Positions 7,548-16,182 of a DNA stretch of 32,917 nucleotides are shown here, piece by piece (position 1 is the stretch's first letter; each line of letters starts with the position of its first letter). The position numbers and the translations under genes are program-made. The stretch lies in the NCBI GenBank assembly GCA_964632995.1, contig CAZWDL010000085.1, positions 1 through 32,917 of the forward strand, read 5' to 3'. Below the pieces are notes generated by a model, which did not search any database, had not been told where the DNA came from, and was given only the letters and a program-made list of their open reading frames with translations. Source of the DNA: CAZWDL01 sp964632995. Its GTDB lineage: Bacteria > Bacteroidota > Bacteroidia > Chitinophagales > Saprospiraceae.

Positions 7548-8942
7548 ATGGGTAAAACGCAATTTACCATACTGTTTTTCCTTTTGCTCAGCGCCACGCT
7601 GTGCGCGCAGAACTGGTCGGAACTGGATCGTTTTCTGGACAAACACCTCAGCCGCTTCAACCTGCCCGGCGCTGCGGTTGCAATAGTGCAAGGCGATAGC
7701 CTGGTACACACCTGGACCGGCGGCGACTGGCCCGGTCCTGACCGCCCCTACTACCTCGGTTCACCAAGCAAATCTTTCACCGTGGCCGCTGTTCTGCAGC
7801 TGGTGGATGCCGGCCGCCTGAGCATTGACGACCCGGTGCAAAAGTGGCTGCCGGAGCTTATCTTCAACGGCGCTCAACCGGAGCAGATGAAAGTAGCTCA
7901 CCTGCTTCGCCACCGCAGCGGTTTGACGCGGCGACAGGGCCTCATGCCCGTACCGACCCTGGAAGAGTTGCAGGAGCGCTCCTTTGAATTGACTTTATAC
8001 TACGCTCCGGGTAGCCGGGAGGAATACTCCAACCTCAACTACGTGCTGCTGGGGCTCCTCATCGAGCGGGTCAGCGGACGTTCTTATGCCGGCTACCTGC
8101 GCGACAGCATTTTCCAGCCCCTCGACATGGACAACAGCTACTGTCGCCGGAATGTCGCCGGCGATCAATTAATGCGCGGCCATCAGTTCTGGTTCGGCAT
8201 ACCCGTAGAAAGCGAACAAGCCGGTTACAAGGAAACGGCTATTCCCGCCGGTTTCATCATCAGCAGTCCACAGGACGGGGCTCACTTCCTCATCGCTCAT
8301 TTGCGCGAAGGCGCCTACAAAGACCGGCAGGTGCTTTCCTCTCCGCATATACGGCGGCTTCGGCACTTTGCTGACGAAGACAGGAGCCGGGTGCTCAACT
8401 GGCGCACCGGCAGCTGGAACGGCCGCTCACTACTCCAGTCCGACGGCGCCACCGCTACCTCTTACGCCTATATGGTCCTGCTTCCAAAAGAAGATCTCGG
8501 CTTTGTTTTTATGACGAATGTCAACGCCTACAATCCGATCGCTAACAGTGTCCAAGGTTTTCCGGAAGGCATATTAAATTTTCTGACCGGTAGCGAACCC
8601 GGCGACTATTTTCCCTATAATTTAATTGTACTACTGGCTTTCGGCCTCGTACTGGCCCTCAATCTCATTGCGCTGGTCCGGCGGGGCTTAAGCTGGGTGA
8701 AAGCCGGCGCGCCGATGGACTCCGGCGAGTCGCGCAGCGCCATGCTCAAAATGATATTCTGGAAACTAATCGTTCCTGTCGGGGTAGCCTGGGCCCTGTT
8801 GCGTTATTTCGATATAAGCCTCACGAACCTGTTGGTACTCCAGCCGGATATGGGCTGGACGATCGTCGTCAGCATATTCGCCGGTTTTGTCGCCGGCTTC
8901 CTGGAGCATTTCACTTCCGTAAAAGAAAACACTAACACGTAA
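7548..8942 (+). CDS. Serine hydrolase, beta-lactamase/penicillin-binding-protein family, with C-terminal membrane helices
   Basis: A 464-aa exported protein. The N-terminus is a signal peptide (FTILFFLLLSATLCAQ). The class C beta-lactamase-like fold shows S72-P-S-K75 as the Ser-x-x-Lys nucleophile motif and Y160-S-N162 as the Tyr-x-Asn motif. The third motif (HxG/KTG-like) is not clear to me. After about residue 350 come three hydrophobic segments (LIVLLAFGLVLALNLIALV, FWKLIVPVGVAWALL and VVSIFAGFVAGFL), which anchor the protein in the membrane with the catalytic domain in the periplasm. Substrate is unknown; D-Ala peptidase or esterase activity is typical of the family. It lies 23 bp after hemA and 14 bp before the isomerase gene, so it is probably in one transcript. 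Confidence 0.88.
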   Translation: MGKTQFTILFFLLLSATLCAQNWSELDRFLDKHLSRFNLPGAAVAIVQGDSLVHTWTGGDWPGPDRPYYLGSPSKSFTVAAVLQLVDAGRLSIDDPVQKWLPELIFNGAQPEQMKVAHLLRHRSGLTRRQGLMPVPTLEELQERSFELTLYYAPGSREEYSNLNYVLLGLLIERVSGRSYAGYLRDSIFQPLDMDNSYCRRNVAGDQLMRGHQFWFGIPVESEQAGYKETAIPAGFIISSPQDGAHFLIAHLREGAYKDRQVLSSPHIRRLRHFADEDRSRVLNWRTGSWNGRSLLQSDGATATSYAYMVLLPKEDLGFVFMTNVNAYNPIANSVQGFPEGILNFLTGSEPGDYFPYNLIVLLAFGLVLALNLIALVRRGLSWVKAGAPMDSGESRSAMLKMIFWKLIVPVGVAWALLRYFDISLTNLLVLQPDMGWTIVVSIFAGFVAGFLEHFTSVKENTNT

Positions 8943-8956
8943 AACCACAATACGAT

Positions 8957-10012
8957 ATGAAGACCATTAAAGGACCCGCAATCTTCCTCGCACAATTCAT
9001 GGGTGATGAACCACCTTTCAATTCACTAGACAGCATCTGCAAATACATGTCCGACCTGGGCTACCTGGGCGTCCAGATTCCCACCTGGGAAAGCCGCCTG
9101 ATCGACCTGGAAAAGGCCGCCGAAAGCAAGGATTACTGTGATGAACTCAAAGGGCGAATCGCAGCGTACGGTCTGCAGATCACCGAATTGTCGACCCACC
9201 TGCAGGGACAGCTGGTAGCCGTTCATCCGGTGTATGACAAAATGTTCGATGGCTTCGCTCCCCCCGAAGTGCACAATAACCCTAAAGCCCGCACCGAGTG
9301 GGCCGTACAACAGCTGAAATGGGCCGCTAAAGCCAGCCGTAATATGGGGCTGGACGCCCACGCTTCTTTTTCCGGCGCACTGCTCTGGCCTTTTATGTAC
9401 CCCTGGCCGCAGCGCCCCGCCGGGCTGGTCGAAACCGGCTTTAAGGAACTGGCCCGGCGCTGGAAGCCCATCCTTGACGCATACGACGAGGTGGGCGTGG
9501 ATGTATGCTACGAACTGCACCCCGGTGAAGACCTGCACGACGGCGTCACCTTCGAAATGTTCCTCGAACACCTCGACGATCATCCCCGCGCCTGTATCAA
9601 TTACGACCCGAGCCACTTTGTACTGCAGGCCATGGATTACATTGAATTCATCGATTTCTACCACGAGCGCATCAAGGCTTTCCACGTCAAGGATGCCGAA
9701 TTCAACCCCACCGGAAAGCAGGGCGTCTACGGCGGCTACCAGCCCTGGATCGACCGCACCGGCCGCTTCCGCTCGCTGGGCGACGGCGATGTGGACTTCA
9801 ACGCCGTCTTCTCCAAACTATCGCAGTATGACTACGGCAGCTGGGCCGTCCTCGAATGGGAGTGCTGCATCAAGTCGCCCGAGCAAGGCGCGGCCGAAGG
9901 CGCCCCCTTTATTCAGAGCCATATCATCGAGGTAACTGAAAAAGCCTTTGACGACTTCGCCGGCGGCGAATCGGATGAGGAGATGAATAAGGAGATTCTG
10001 GGGCTGAAGTAA
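8957..10012 (+). CDS. Sugar phosphate isomerase/epimerase (xylose isomerase-like TIM barrel)
   Basis: A 351-aa cytoplasmic protein of the AP-endonuclease-2/xylose-isomerase barrel family. Metal-site motifs are visible in order: YELHPGED near residue 180, INYDPSHF near 214, FHVKDAEF near 240, and AVLEWECC near 300, which supplies the last glutamate. Such proteins interconvert sugars, inositols or their keto forms using a divalent metal. The exact substrate is not recognisable, and many Bacteroidota paralogs sit in myo-inositol or sugar oxidation clusters. It starts 14 bp after the serine hydrolase and ends just before a hairpin, which may end the transcript. Start and length fit the family. 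Confidence 0.88.
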   Translation: MKTIKGPAIFLAQFMGDEPPFNSLDSICKYMSDLGYLGVQIPTWESRLIDLEKAAESKDYCDELKGRIAAYGLQITELSTHLQGQLVAVHPVYDKMFDGFAPPEVHNNPKARTEWAVQQLKWAAKASRNMGLDAHASFSGALLWPFMYPWPQRPAGLVETGFKELARRWKPILDAYDEVGVDVCYELHPGEDLHDGVTFEMFLEHLDDHPRACINYDPSHFVLQAMDYIEFIDFYHERIKAFHVKDAEFNPTGKQGVYGGYQPWIDRTGRFRSLGDGDVDFNAVFSKLSQYDYGSWAVLEWECCIKSPEQGAAEGAPFIQSHIIEVTEKAFDDFAGGESDEEMNKEILGLK

Positions 10013-10013
10013 A

Positions 10014-10063
10014 AAGCTGTTGGCTGTTGGCTGCAGACCGGGTCAGCCAACGGCCAATAGCTT
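10014..10063. repeat. CTGTTGG-type inverted repeat hairpin after the isomerase gene
   Basis: The arms 10014-10033 and 10044-10063 are reverse complements at 17 of 20 positions, with a 10-nt loop. The left arm has two tandem CTGTTGG units and starts 2 nt after the isomerase stop codon. It shares its word with 5914-5987. It may act as a 3'-end stabiliser or attenuator. Confidence 0.7.
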
Positions 10064-10102
10064 GTTGAAATTAACCCGGATCACTACCTACAAATAATAA
10101 CC

Positions 10103-10474
10103 ATGAAAGTCTTTAACCTCATCCTGGCCGTCCTCTTTGCGCTCTTCGCTATCGTGCAGCTCAATGATGCCGATCCCTGGCTTTGGTTTACGCTGTATAT
10201 CTTTGTAGCGGCCGTATCGGCGATGGCCGCTTTCGGCATTTACCGCATGTGGGCCATTATCGTAGGGATGCTGATCTGCGTAGTCTGGATGGGCACCCTC
10301 GTTCCCGAATTCATCAACTGGATAGAGATGGGGATGCCGACCATCACGGGACAGATGAAAGCCACCGAACCGCAGATCGAACTGACGCGCGAATTTCTCG
10401 GGCTCTTTCTGGCAGGAACGGCGTTGGTCTTTCACTTTTTCCGGGGAAGAAAGGAGTCGAGGGTTGAAGGTTAA
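10103..10474 (+). CDS. TMEM220-family small membrane protein
   Basis: A 123-aa protein with four hydrophobic segments: VFNLILAVLFALFAIVQL, LYIFVAAVSAMAAFGIY, MWAIIVGMLICVVWMG, and a shorter one near residue 105 (LGLFLAGTALVFHFF). The QLNDADPWLW stretch after TM1 is the hallmark I associate with the TMEM220 family, which occurs in Bacteroidota and in animals. No biochemical function is known to me. It follows the isomerase by 90 bp and a hairpin, and precedes a terminator-like hairpin. The last few residues (SRVEG) vary and are not informative. Confidence 0.75.
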   Translation: MKVFNLILAVLFALFAIVQLNDADPWLWFTLYIFVAAVSAMAAFGIYRMWAIIVGMLICVVWMGTLVPEFINWIEMGMPTITGQMKATEPQIELTREFLGLFLAGTALVFHFFRGRKESRVEG

Positions 10475-10504
10475 GAATTCCCGGTCCGCCGGGTCAGAAA
10501 TGGC

Positions 10505-10538
10505 AAGAGCGCCTGGAGAGGGATCTGCAGGCGCTCTT
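10505..10538. terminator. Bidirectional hairpin terminator between convergent genes
   Basis: An 11-bp perfect stem (arms 10505-10515 and 10528-10538, AAGAGCGCCTG/CAGGCGCTCTT) closes a 12-nt loop. It lies 30 nt after the TMEM220-like gene and 73 nt beyond the end of the minus-strand flavin reductase. The T-tract is short, so termination strength is uncertain. Confidence 0.65.
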
Positions 10539-10611
10539 TGGTCTCGAGATGTGGGGATGCTACAATAGCATTACTCGAATAATATACAAAATATTTTTCA
10601 GATTGTCCAGT

Positions 10612-11145
10612 TTATTTTGTGCCGCCGTAATGATGGCGGGTTTCCCATTCGTACAGGGGTTCGCTGTCTTTATCCCGCAGGTCGACATTGACCACGCGCC
10701 CCATGAAGAGGATGTGGTCTCCTCCGTTGGGTACGGTTTTTTCCAGCTCGCATTCGAGGTGAGCGATGCCGGTCTCAACGAGGGGCCTGCCGGTGACTTC
10801 GCCGTCTTTGTAGTCCATGCCGTTAATTTGCAGCATATTCGGGTTACTCTCTGTGGCGAAGCGGGTGATGAGTTGTTCGTCATCCTTTCCGAGAACGGTC
10901 AGGGCAAAAGCTTCAGCGCGTTCAATTGTCTCGCGCAGGTCGCTGTCGTTCTTTATCGCGATAGTGATCATCGGTGGCTCGAAACTACTTTGCATCGCCC
11001 AGCTGACGGTGCCGGCCGCGATGTAGTCCTTGTCCCGTGTTTCCAGATCAGTGGCGTCCTTGCGGGCTGTGACGATGTAAAAGCCATAGGTGATTTTCTG
11101 GAGTGCTTTGTCTAGTCCTTTCAACTTCGTTTCGGTACTTTCCAT
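10612..11145 (-). CDS. Flavin reductase-like domain protein (FMN-binding split barrel)
   Basis: A 177-aa cytoplasmic protein of the flavin reductase (FMN-binding split-barrel) family. It opens with ALQKITYGFYIVTA, then AAGTVSWAMQSSFEPPMITIAI, the usual FMN-contact segment, and FALTVLGKDDEQL. A C-terminal HLECELEK...GDHILFMGRVVNVDL segment completes the fold. Such proteins reduce free FMN/FAD with NAD(P)H or serve as the reductase of two-component monooxygenases; the partner is not visible here. The gene is isolated: a 330-bp repeat-filled spacer lies upstream and a convergent hairpin downstream. Length is normal. Confidence 0.85.
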   Translation of the reverse strand: MESTETKLKGLDKALQKITYGFYIVTARKDATDLETRDKDYIAAGTVSWAMQSSFEPPMITIAIKNDSDLRETIERAEAFALTVLGKDDEQLITRFATESNPNMLQINGMDYKDGEVTGRPLVETGIAHLECELEKTVPNGGDHILFMGRVVNVDLRDKDSEPLYEWETRHHYGGTK

Positions 11146-11251
11146 ATATTTTACTTTTAATTCGTTATTCTAACAGGAAAGACGCTGAAGTGTGCGAATT
11201 AACCCGGGTTAAGGTGAGATTTTACCTGAAGATTACTTTGGAGGTGCTTTT

Positions 11252-11478
11252 GCGAAATCTCGGAGGTGTGTTGATTACCCATAAGTTCGGTTTTGGCTAC
11301 TTCTACGGTTCGTCTGTTCATCGGTTTTACTGTTCTGCGGTTCTGAATGTCAATAAGAAGGTAAAAAACTGCTTTAAACAGGTCAGAACCGCAGAACAGA
11401 AAAACCGTAGAACCGCAGAAGTTCAGTACCGGCTAAAGATATGGGTAATCGATACACCTCGGAGGTTTCCTAAACGTT
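11252..11478. repeat. Large nested imperfect inverted repeat (about 225 bp)
   Basis: The spacer upstream of the flavin reductase gene folds on itself. Outer arms around 11256-11283 and 11439-11468 share GGAGGTGT-like and GATTACCCATA words in inverse orientation. The inner arms 11330-11346 and 11383-11399 are exact 17-nt reverse complements (CTGTTCTGCGGTTCTGA) around a 36-nt loop. GAACCGCAGAA words recur within. The right end (11456-11478) resembles half of the palindrome at 3331-3366. No ORF with coding character is present in 11146-11477. Confidence 0.75.
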
Positions 11479-12807
11479 CAATCCTCTTCCTCCAGATTAT
11501 ATCTTCGCAACACTTCCTGCCAGCTCACCCGGTTGATGCGGCTCACCAGCACGGGATTGACTTGCTGGTGCAGGGGGCTGCCTTTCGGCAAAAGAAATCC
11601 CGTCGGTGGTGCTCAACCAGGTCTGAGCACCGGCAGCAGCAATAGCAATAATGAAACTTTCATCCAGTCCCGCCAGCAATTGTCCGAAATAATCGCCTCC
11701 CTCGGGTTGAATTTCGTAAACATCACCGAAGGATAGCAGTATCCGGTTATCGCCCGCCGGATGAATATAAAAAGTATTGTTGTTAGCCAGGCCGAAGACG
11801 CTTTCAAAAAAGCGGGACTGCAACAGGCCCAGCCCCTGCAGAGAAGACAACCAAAGATTGCCGTCGCTATCCCGGAAGAGGCCGTTGATATTCTGAAACG
11901 GCAGCGACTCTACCCGGTGGGGATCATTGGAGCCGAACAACTCCTGGATGGCGATTCCCCAGCCGGGGAATTCGGCGCGAAAGACACCGCTGGCAACCGT
12001 TCCTAAAAACAGATCGCCACTCTGGGGGTCGATATTGATCGCCGTCAGTTCGCGTCCGCCTGTATGGTAATAGCGAAGCCGGGTAAGCTTACCGGAGGGA
12101 GCAATCCGCGCCTGCCCCAAACCACTGCCCGCAATCCAGAGGGTATCGCCCGTCGTTTTCAGCTCATGAATCCGGTTCCAGCTTCCCGCTATCCGGATGC
12201 GCTCAAACCTTTCCCCCTCCTCGTCGAAGCGGTAGCACTGTCCGGTAGGCGCCGCTACCCATAGCGTGCCGGCAGGCCCCTCGGCGAAGGAAAAGCGCGA
12301 ATCGGAATAGCCGGTGGCGTGATCTTTCCCGAAAGGGTAAAACTTCAGTACGCCCGCTTCCCAGGCGGCTACCGTCCCATTGGGTTGGCTGACCCAAAGG
12401 CGGCCACGGGAATCTTGGAAGAGCCGTTTAGGATATAACAAAGTGGTATCTGTGGTCTGCAAGCCGGCCGGAATCAACTTTTCGATACTTGCCGTATCCA
12501 CCTGATAGTCAATAGTGTAAACGCCGGTATCGTTGGCCAGCAATAAACTCCCATTGCGGGTGAGCAGCAGGTCTTTAATGTGTTCACTATCGAGGTTGCG
12601 GCGGTAGTCGGTAAAATACTTGCCATTAAACCGCAGCAGTCCGGCATCGGTGCCTACCCACAGGAAACCCAGCGTATCCTGCGCGACCACCCGTACCTGG
12701 TCGGCGGTCAATCCGTCGTTGGCCTGGTACTGGGTGTAAAAAAACTTCTAAGCGAAGCTCCCGTATGGAATCAGAAAAAATAATATGGCGGGGATTAGTT
12801 TCGGCAC
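11478..12807 (-). pseudogene. Decayed two-component regulator-propeller sensor (N-terminal part only)
   Basis: The frame resembles the periplasmic propeller of Bacteroidota hybrid sensors: QANDGLTADQV, DTLGFLWVGTDAGLLRFNG, then repeated blades such as DSRGRLWVSQPNG and DSDGNLWLSSLQGLGLL. A GTG at 12807 would start a good signal peptide (MPKLIPAILFFLIPYGSFA). The next codon is an in-frame TAG (12750-12748), after which the propeller frame continues unbroken. Near 11600 the frame shifts: the reading frame ends at 11497 with a low-complexity tail, while deleting one T of a TTTT run gives LPKGSPLHQQVNPVLVSR and a stop at 11478. No Y_Y_Y domain, membrane helix or kinase follows. The gene stops where a large inverted repeat begins. 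It is probably a pseudogene; sequencing error remains possible for either single lesion. Confidence 0.75.
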
Positions 12808-12879
12808 AGGGAGGGTTGATCAAATTGAAGAATTCATCGAATAAGTACTTAAATTGAGGAATTTTCGGGATACCCGGGC

Positions 12880-14394
12880 TTATTCCTTTTTTTCCACGCC
12901 CAAAACGGTCCTCCTGTACTCTACAATATTACGCGGCAGGCAATGGCGACGCCACAGCTTTGGCAGGTAGGCCTTTACGGCCGGCCGCTGCCGGAAGCTC
13001 CAGTAGCGGGCGCGGGCGCGCCGGGTGGCCGCATCGTAGTCGACCACCGCTGCGGGATAATCGACAGGGAGGGTACAGCGATACAACTGTTGTTCCATCC
13101 GGGTGAGCGTCCAGGGCGTGTGGACAGCGGGAGCCGGCACGGAGCGCAATTCAGGCACATAACGGTGAATGAAGGCGCCTTCCGGATCGTGCTGCCGGGC
13201 CTGGATAGTGGGATTAAAAATGCGTAGCGGATGATAGCCGCTCAGGCCGGCCTGCATCTGGAACTGCCCGTAGTGGATGCCCGGCTCGAAGTCAAGAAAG
13301 AGACGGGCCAGGTGGATGGCGGCGGGCTTCCAATCCTGCCAGAGGGTGAAGGTGACGAAGGTGGCGAGCATGGCCCGCATGCGGAAATTGAGCCAGCCGT
13401 TCTCTCGTAAGCAACGCATACTGGCATCCACCATCGGGATGCCGGTACGTCCTTCGGCCCAGGCTTCGAACAGCAGCGGATCGTAGGTGCGGTCAATGTC
13501 ATCTAACTCGTGATTGATGGCGCGGCATTCGATCTGCCACTCCGACTCCATCTTTTGCATGTAGTGACTGCGCCACCAAAGGCGATCCCGGAAGTGGGAC
13601 AGCTGCCGCCCCGGTACGGGGTGATCCAGGTAGCGGCTGCTCCACCGATATACCTCCCGCGGACTGATATTGCCGTAGGCCAGATAGGGCGACAAGCGAC
13701 TGCAGCTGCGACGGCTGAGCAGGGGCTTGGATAAATGAAAACCATAATTGGCAGCCCTTTCCAGCAGGAAGTTTTCGAGATAACGCCAGGCGTAGCTTTC
13801 GCCTCCCGGCTGGAAGGCAGTATGGCGTTGGGTAAAAGCCTTGGGTAAGGAATCTCCTTTCAGTTGTTTGTGAAACGCGCGGGGCAACTCAACGGCGTTC
13901 AACCGGCCCAGCTCGGGATGATCTGTTGCGCTGCTCATCGAGTTTTTCCAGTGCTCCCAGAAACCATGCCGGTGACGCAGGCCCCGGATGACCCCGTCTT
14001 GTGAAAATTCGTACCAGGGAATATTCCGTTTTTTACAAAAATCCCCCACCGACAGGTCGCGATCATAGGATATCTTAATCCCTGTCTCCTGATGGGAAAA
14101 AAGGCCGTTAATTTCGTATTTTCCTGTCAGCTGTTCCAGCACCGGCACGATTTCGCGGTGCAAAATATACAAAGGCGCCCGAAAGGGACGAAGCTGCTGC
14201 TGCAAATCCTTCAGACTTTCGTACACGAAGCGCCAGTGACGGGGAGCATGAACCGGAGCGGCCATCAGGCTGGGCTCGAAGCAATACAACAGCAATACCG
14301 GCAGCCCATCCCGGATGGCAGCCGACAGCGGCGCGTGATCGCGCAGGCGCAGGTCACGCTTGAACCAGACAATATTGATGCGCTGCTTTTCCAT
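12880..14394 (-). CDS. Cryptochrome/deoxyribodipyrimidine photolyase family protein
   Basis: A 504-aa flavoprotein. The N-terminal alpha/beta domain begins INIVWFKRDLRLRDHAPL, the antenna-domain signature. The C-terminal helical FAD domain shows RTGIPMVDASMRCLRENGWLNF, and then GIHYGQFQMQAGLSG where classical CPD photolyases have the NNGGWQW-type stretch. This variant is typical, as I recall, of a Bacteroidota/proteobacterial photolyase-cryptochrome group. Expected function is light-driven repair of UV lesions, or light sensing. The gene stands alone; the NTF2-like gene diverges 162 bp away. The ATG at 14394 is well placed. Family assignment is secure; repair versus signalling is open. Confidence 0.92.
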   Translation of the reverse strand: MEKQRINIVWFKRDLRLRDHAPLSAAIRDGLPVLLLYCFEPSLMAAPVHAPRHWRFVYESLKDLQQQLRPFRAPLYILHREIVPVLEQLTGKYEINGLFSHQETGIKISYDRDLSVGDFCKKRNIPWYEFSQDGVIRGLRHRHGFWEHWKNSMSSATDHPELGRLNAVELPRAFHKQLKGDSLPKAFTQRHTAFQPGGESYAWRYLENFLLERAANYGFHLSKPLLSRRSCSRLSPYLAYGNISPREVYRWSSRYLDHPVPGRQLSHFRDRLWWRSHYMQKMESEWQIECRAINHELDDIDRTYDPLLFEAWAEGRTGIPMVDASMRCLRENGWLNFRMRAMLATFVTFTLWQDWKPAAIHLARLFLDFEPGIHYGQFQMQAGLSGYHPLRIFNPTIQARQHDPEGAFIHRYVPELRSVPAPAVHTPWTLTRMEQQLYRCTLPVDYPAAVVDYDAATRRARARYWSFRQRPAVKAYLPKLWRRHCLPRNIVEYRRTVLGVEKKE

Positions 14395-14556
14395 ACCGGA
14401 AGGGAAACACCGGCCGGCGGGGTTTGTTGAAAGGAGAGCGGATTGACGGAATGTTTTTGGAGCGTCAGGCGGCGCCTCCCCTGCGTTTGACTTTACGACT
14501 GCCGCAGGGATGAACAGGAGTTTTTCTAGACGGGATTTAAATCAAATACCTGAATC

Positions 14557-14928
14557 ATGCAAGATACCATCAACGCCTATATGAAAGCGCTGGAAGCCGG
14601 CGAACTCCATGATATACTGGACCTTTTCGGTGACGAAGCCGTGGTGCATTCTCCTCTTTACGGTGAACAGCCGGCCGAGGACTTCTTCCGGACGCTGCTG
14701 GAGGACACCGACCACTCTATTCTTACCCCCCTTCGCATTTTTACCGATGAGCAGAAAAAGAGCGGCGCTGCCTATTTCCTCTACGAATGGGTGCTGAACA
14801 ACGGCGCCCACGCCTCCTTTCAGGTCGTCGATATATTTGACTTCGACGAATCGGGCCGGATCAAAACGCTGAATATCATCTACGATACGGCAGCGACGCG
14901 GCCGGCATACAGCCGGAAACAGGAGTAG
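14557..14928 (+). CDS. NTF2-like/SnoaL-like family protein
   Basis: A 123-aa cone-shaped alpha+beta barrel protein. It opens with a helix (INAYMKALEAGELHDILDLF), followed by the GDEAVVHSPLYGEQPAEDFF segment, in which a conserved polar pocket is expected, and strands ending in VDIFDFDESGRIKTLNIIYD. Family members are small enzymes, such as isomerases or cyclases, or ligand-binding proteins; no catalytic set is diagnostic here. It is divergent from the photolyase and 193 bp upstream of the exonuclease gene. The start at 14557 suits the family. Confidence 0.82.
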   Translation: MQDTINAYMKALEAGELHDILDLFGDEAVVHSPLYGEQPAEDFFRTLLEDTDHSILTPLRIFTDEQKKSGAAYFLYEWVLNNGAHASFQVVDIFDFDESGRIKTLNIIYDTAATRPAYSRKQE

Positions 14929-14929
14929 T

Positions 14930-14946
14930 CAACTGTTCCACAGTTG
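14930..14946. terminator. Small hairpin after the NTF2-like gene
   Basis: CAACTGT/ACAGTTG arms (14930-14936 and 14940-14946) with a 3-nt loop lie immediately after the stop codon. There is no clear T-tract, so this is a weak call. The remaining spacer to 15121 has AT-rich inverted words but nothing I can name. Confidence 0.35.
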
Positions 14947-15121
14947 TAGTGTTTGTAGTTGGACCTACGTAGTATTTCGGTTCGAGATCGCTCGATGGGC
15001 AAAGCCTGTTCGAAATAGTTAAAGGTCGTTGAGGACCAACGAACACAAAAGATCCGGAACAAAATCAACCCATCCCGAACTACCAGATGATGCTTACATT
15101 GTATCTGAACAAGTATTAACC

Positions 15122-16132
15122 ATGCAACCGTTACTAACCTTCACCGACCGCGGCATCTACTGCCCGGCCGCCGACATTTACATCGACCCCTGGAAGCCTG
15201 TCGGGCAGGCGCTGATCACGCACGGCCACGCCGATCACTCGCGCTGGGGGCACCGGCACTACCTGTGCACGCGCCAGGCAAAGCCCGTTATGCAGTACCG
15301 ACTGGGGAAGGTAAATATCGAGACCGTCGAGTACGGCGAACAACGAACGATCAACGGCGTACAGTTCTCCTTCCATCCGGCTGGTCACATCATCGGTTCG
15401 GCGCAGATCCGGGTGGAGTACAAAGGCGAGGTATGGGTGGTCAGCGGCGATTACAAGCTGCAGGACGACGGCGTGTCGGCGCCCTTCGAACCCGTTAAGT
15501 GCCACAGCTTTATTACCGAATCCACCTTTGGGCTGCCGGTGTACAGCTGGAAGCCACAGGCGGAGGTTTTCGAACAGATCAATGATTGGTGGCTGAAAAA
15601 CAAGGAGGAAGGTAAGGTGAGCGTGCTGGGCGCCTATGCCCTCGGCAAAGCCCAGCGCCTGCTGGCCGGATTGGATATCTCCATCGGTCCCATCTTCACC
15701 CACGGCGCCGTAGAGAATACCAACGAGGTCATCCGCACGCAGGGCATTGACCTGCCACCCACCGTCCGCGTCACGCGCGATATTGACCGCAAGCGCTACC
15801 CCGGCGCCATGGTCATCGCGACGCCCTCGGCCACCGGTTCGGCCTGGATGAAGAAATTCAAACCCGCCTCGGTGGGTATCGCCTCGGGCTGGATGGCCCT
15901 GCGGGGTACCCGGCGTCGCCGCGGCGCCGACCGCGGCTTCGTCCTCAGCGATCACGTCGACTGGGACGGCCTCAACACAGCTATCGCCTCAACCGGCGCC
16001 GAACGCGTCTTCGTCACCCACGGCTACACCGATATCTTCACCCGCTGGCTGCGCGAACAGGGCTACGATGCCCAGGTCGTAAAGACGGAATACGATGGAG
16101 AGGAGGGCAGCGAACAAGACGGGGAGGAATGA
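15122..16132 (+). CDS. Ligase-associated DNA exonuclease (metallo-beta-lactamase/beta-CASP type)
   Basis: A 336-aa nuclease of the metallo-beta-lactamase fold that occurs beside ATP-dependent DNA ligases in bacterial repair cassettes. ALITHGHADHSRWG carries the HxHxDH zinc motif. FHPAGHIIGSAQIRVEY gives the next histidine, VVSGDYKLQDDG a metal aspartate, LSDHVDWDGL the beta-CASP region, and VFVTHGYT the last histidine. The ATG at 15122 is chosen over an upstream one at 15029 because the conserved family sequence begins just after it and the additional 31 residues look like spacer translation. The stop overlaps an ATG of the ligase frame (ATGA), so the pair is coupled. Confidence 0.9.
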   Translation: MQPLLTFTDRGIYCPAADIYIDPWKPVGQALITHGHADHSRWGHRHYLCTRQAKPVMQYRLGKVNIETVEYGEQRTINGVQFSFHPAGHIIGSAQIRVEYKGEVWVVSGDYKLQDDGVSAPFEPVKCHSFITESTFGLPVYSWKPQAEVFEQINDWWLKNKEEGKVSVLGAYALGKAQRLLAGLDISIGPIFTHGAVENTNEVIRTQGIDLPPTVRVTRDIDRKRYPGAMVIATPSATGSAWMKKFKPASVGIASGWMALRGTRRRRGADRGFVLSDHVDWDGLNTAIASTGAERVFVTHGYTDIFTRWLREQGYDAQVVKTEYDGEEGSEQDGEE

Positions 16133-16182
16133 AAGGAAAATGGAAAGCAGAAAAGCGGGAAGAACCCTTCAATCTTTTTATT

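Noticed and set aside
16129..16182. Upstream start for the DNA ligase overlapping the exonuclease stop (ATGA)
   Set aside because: The additional 18 residues do not resemble the family N-terminus; ATG 16183 gives the usual start. Coupling through the overlap cannot be excluded.
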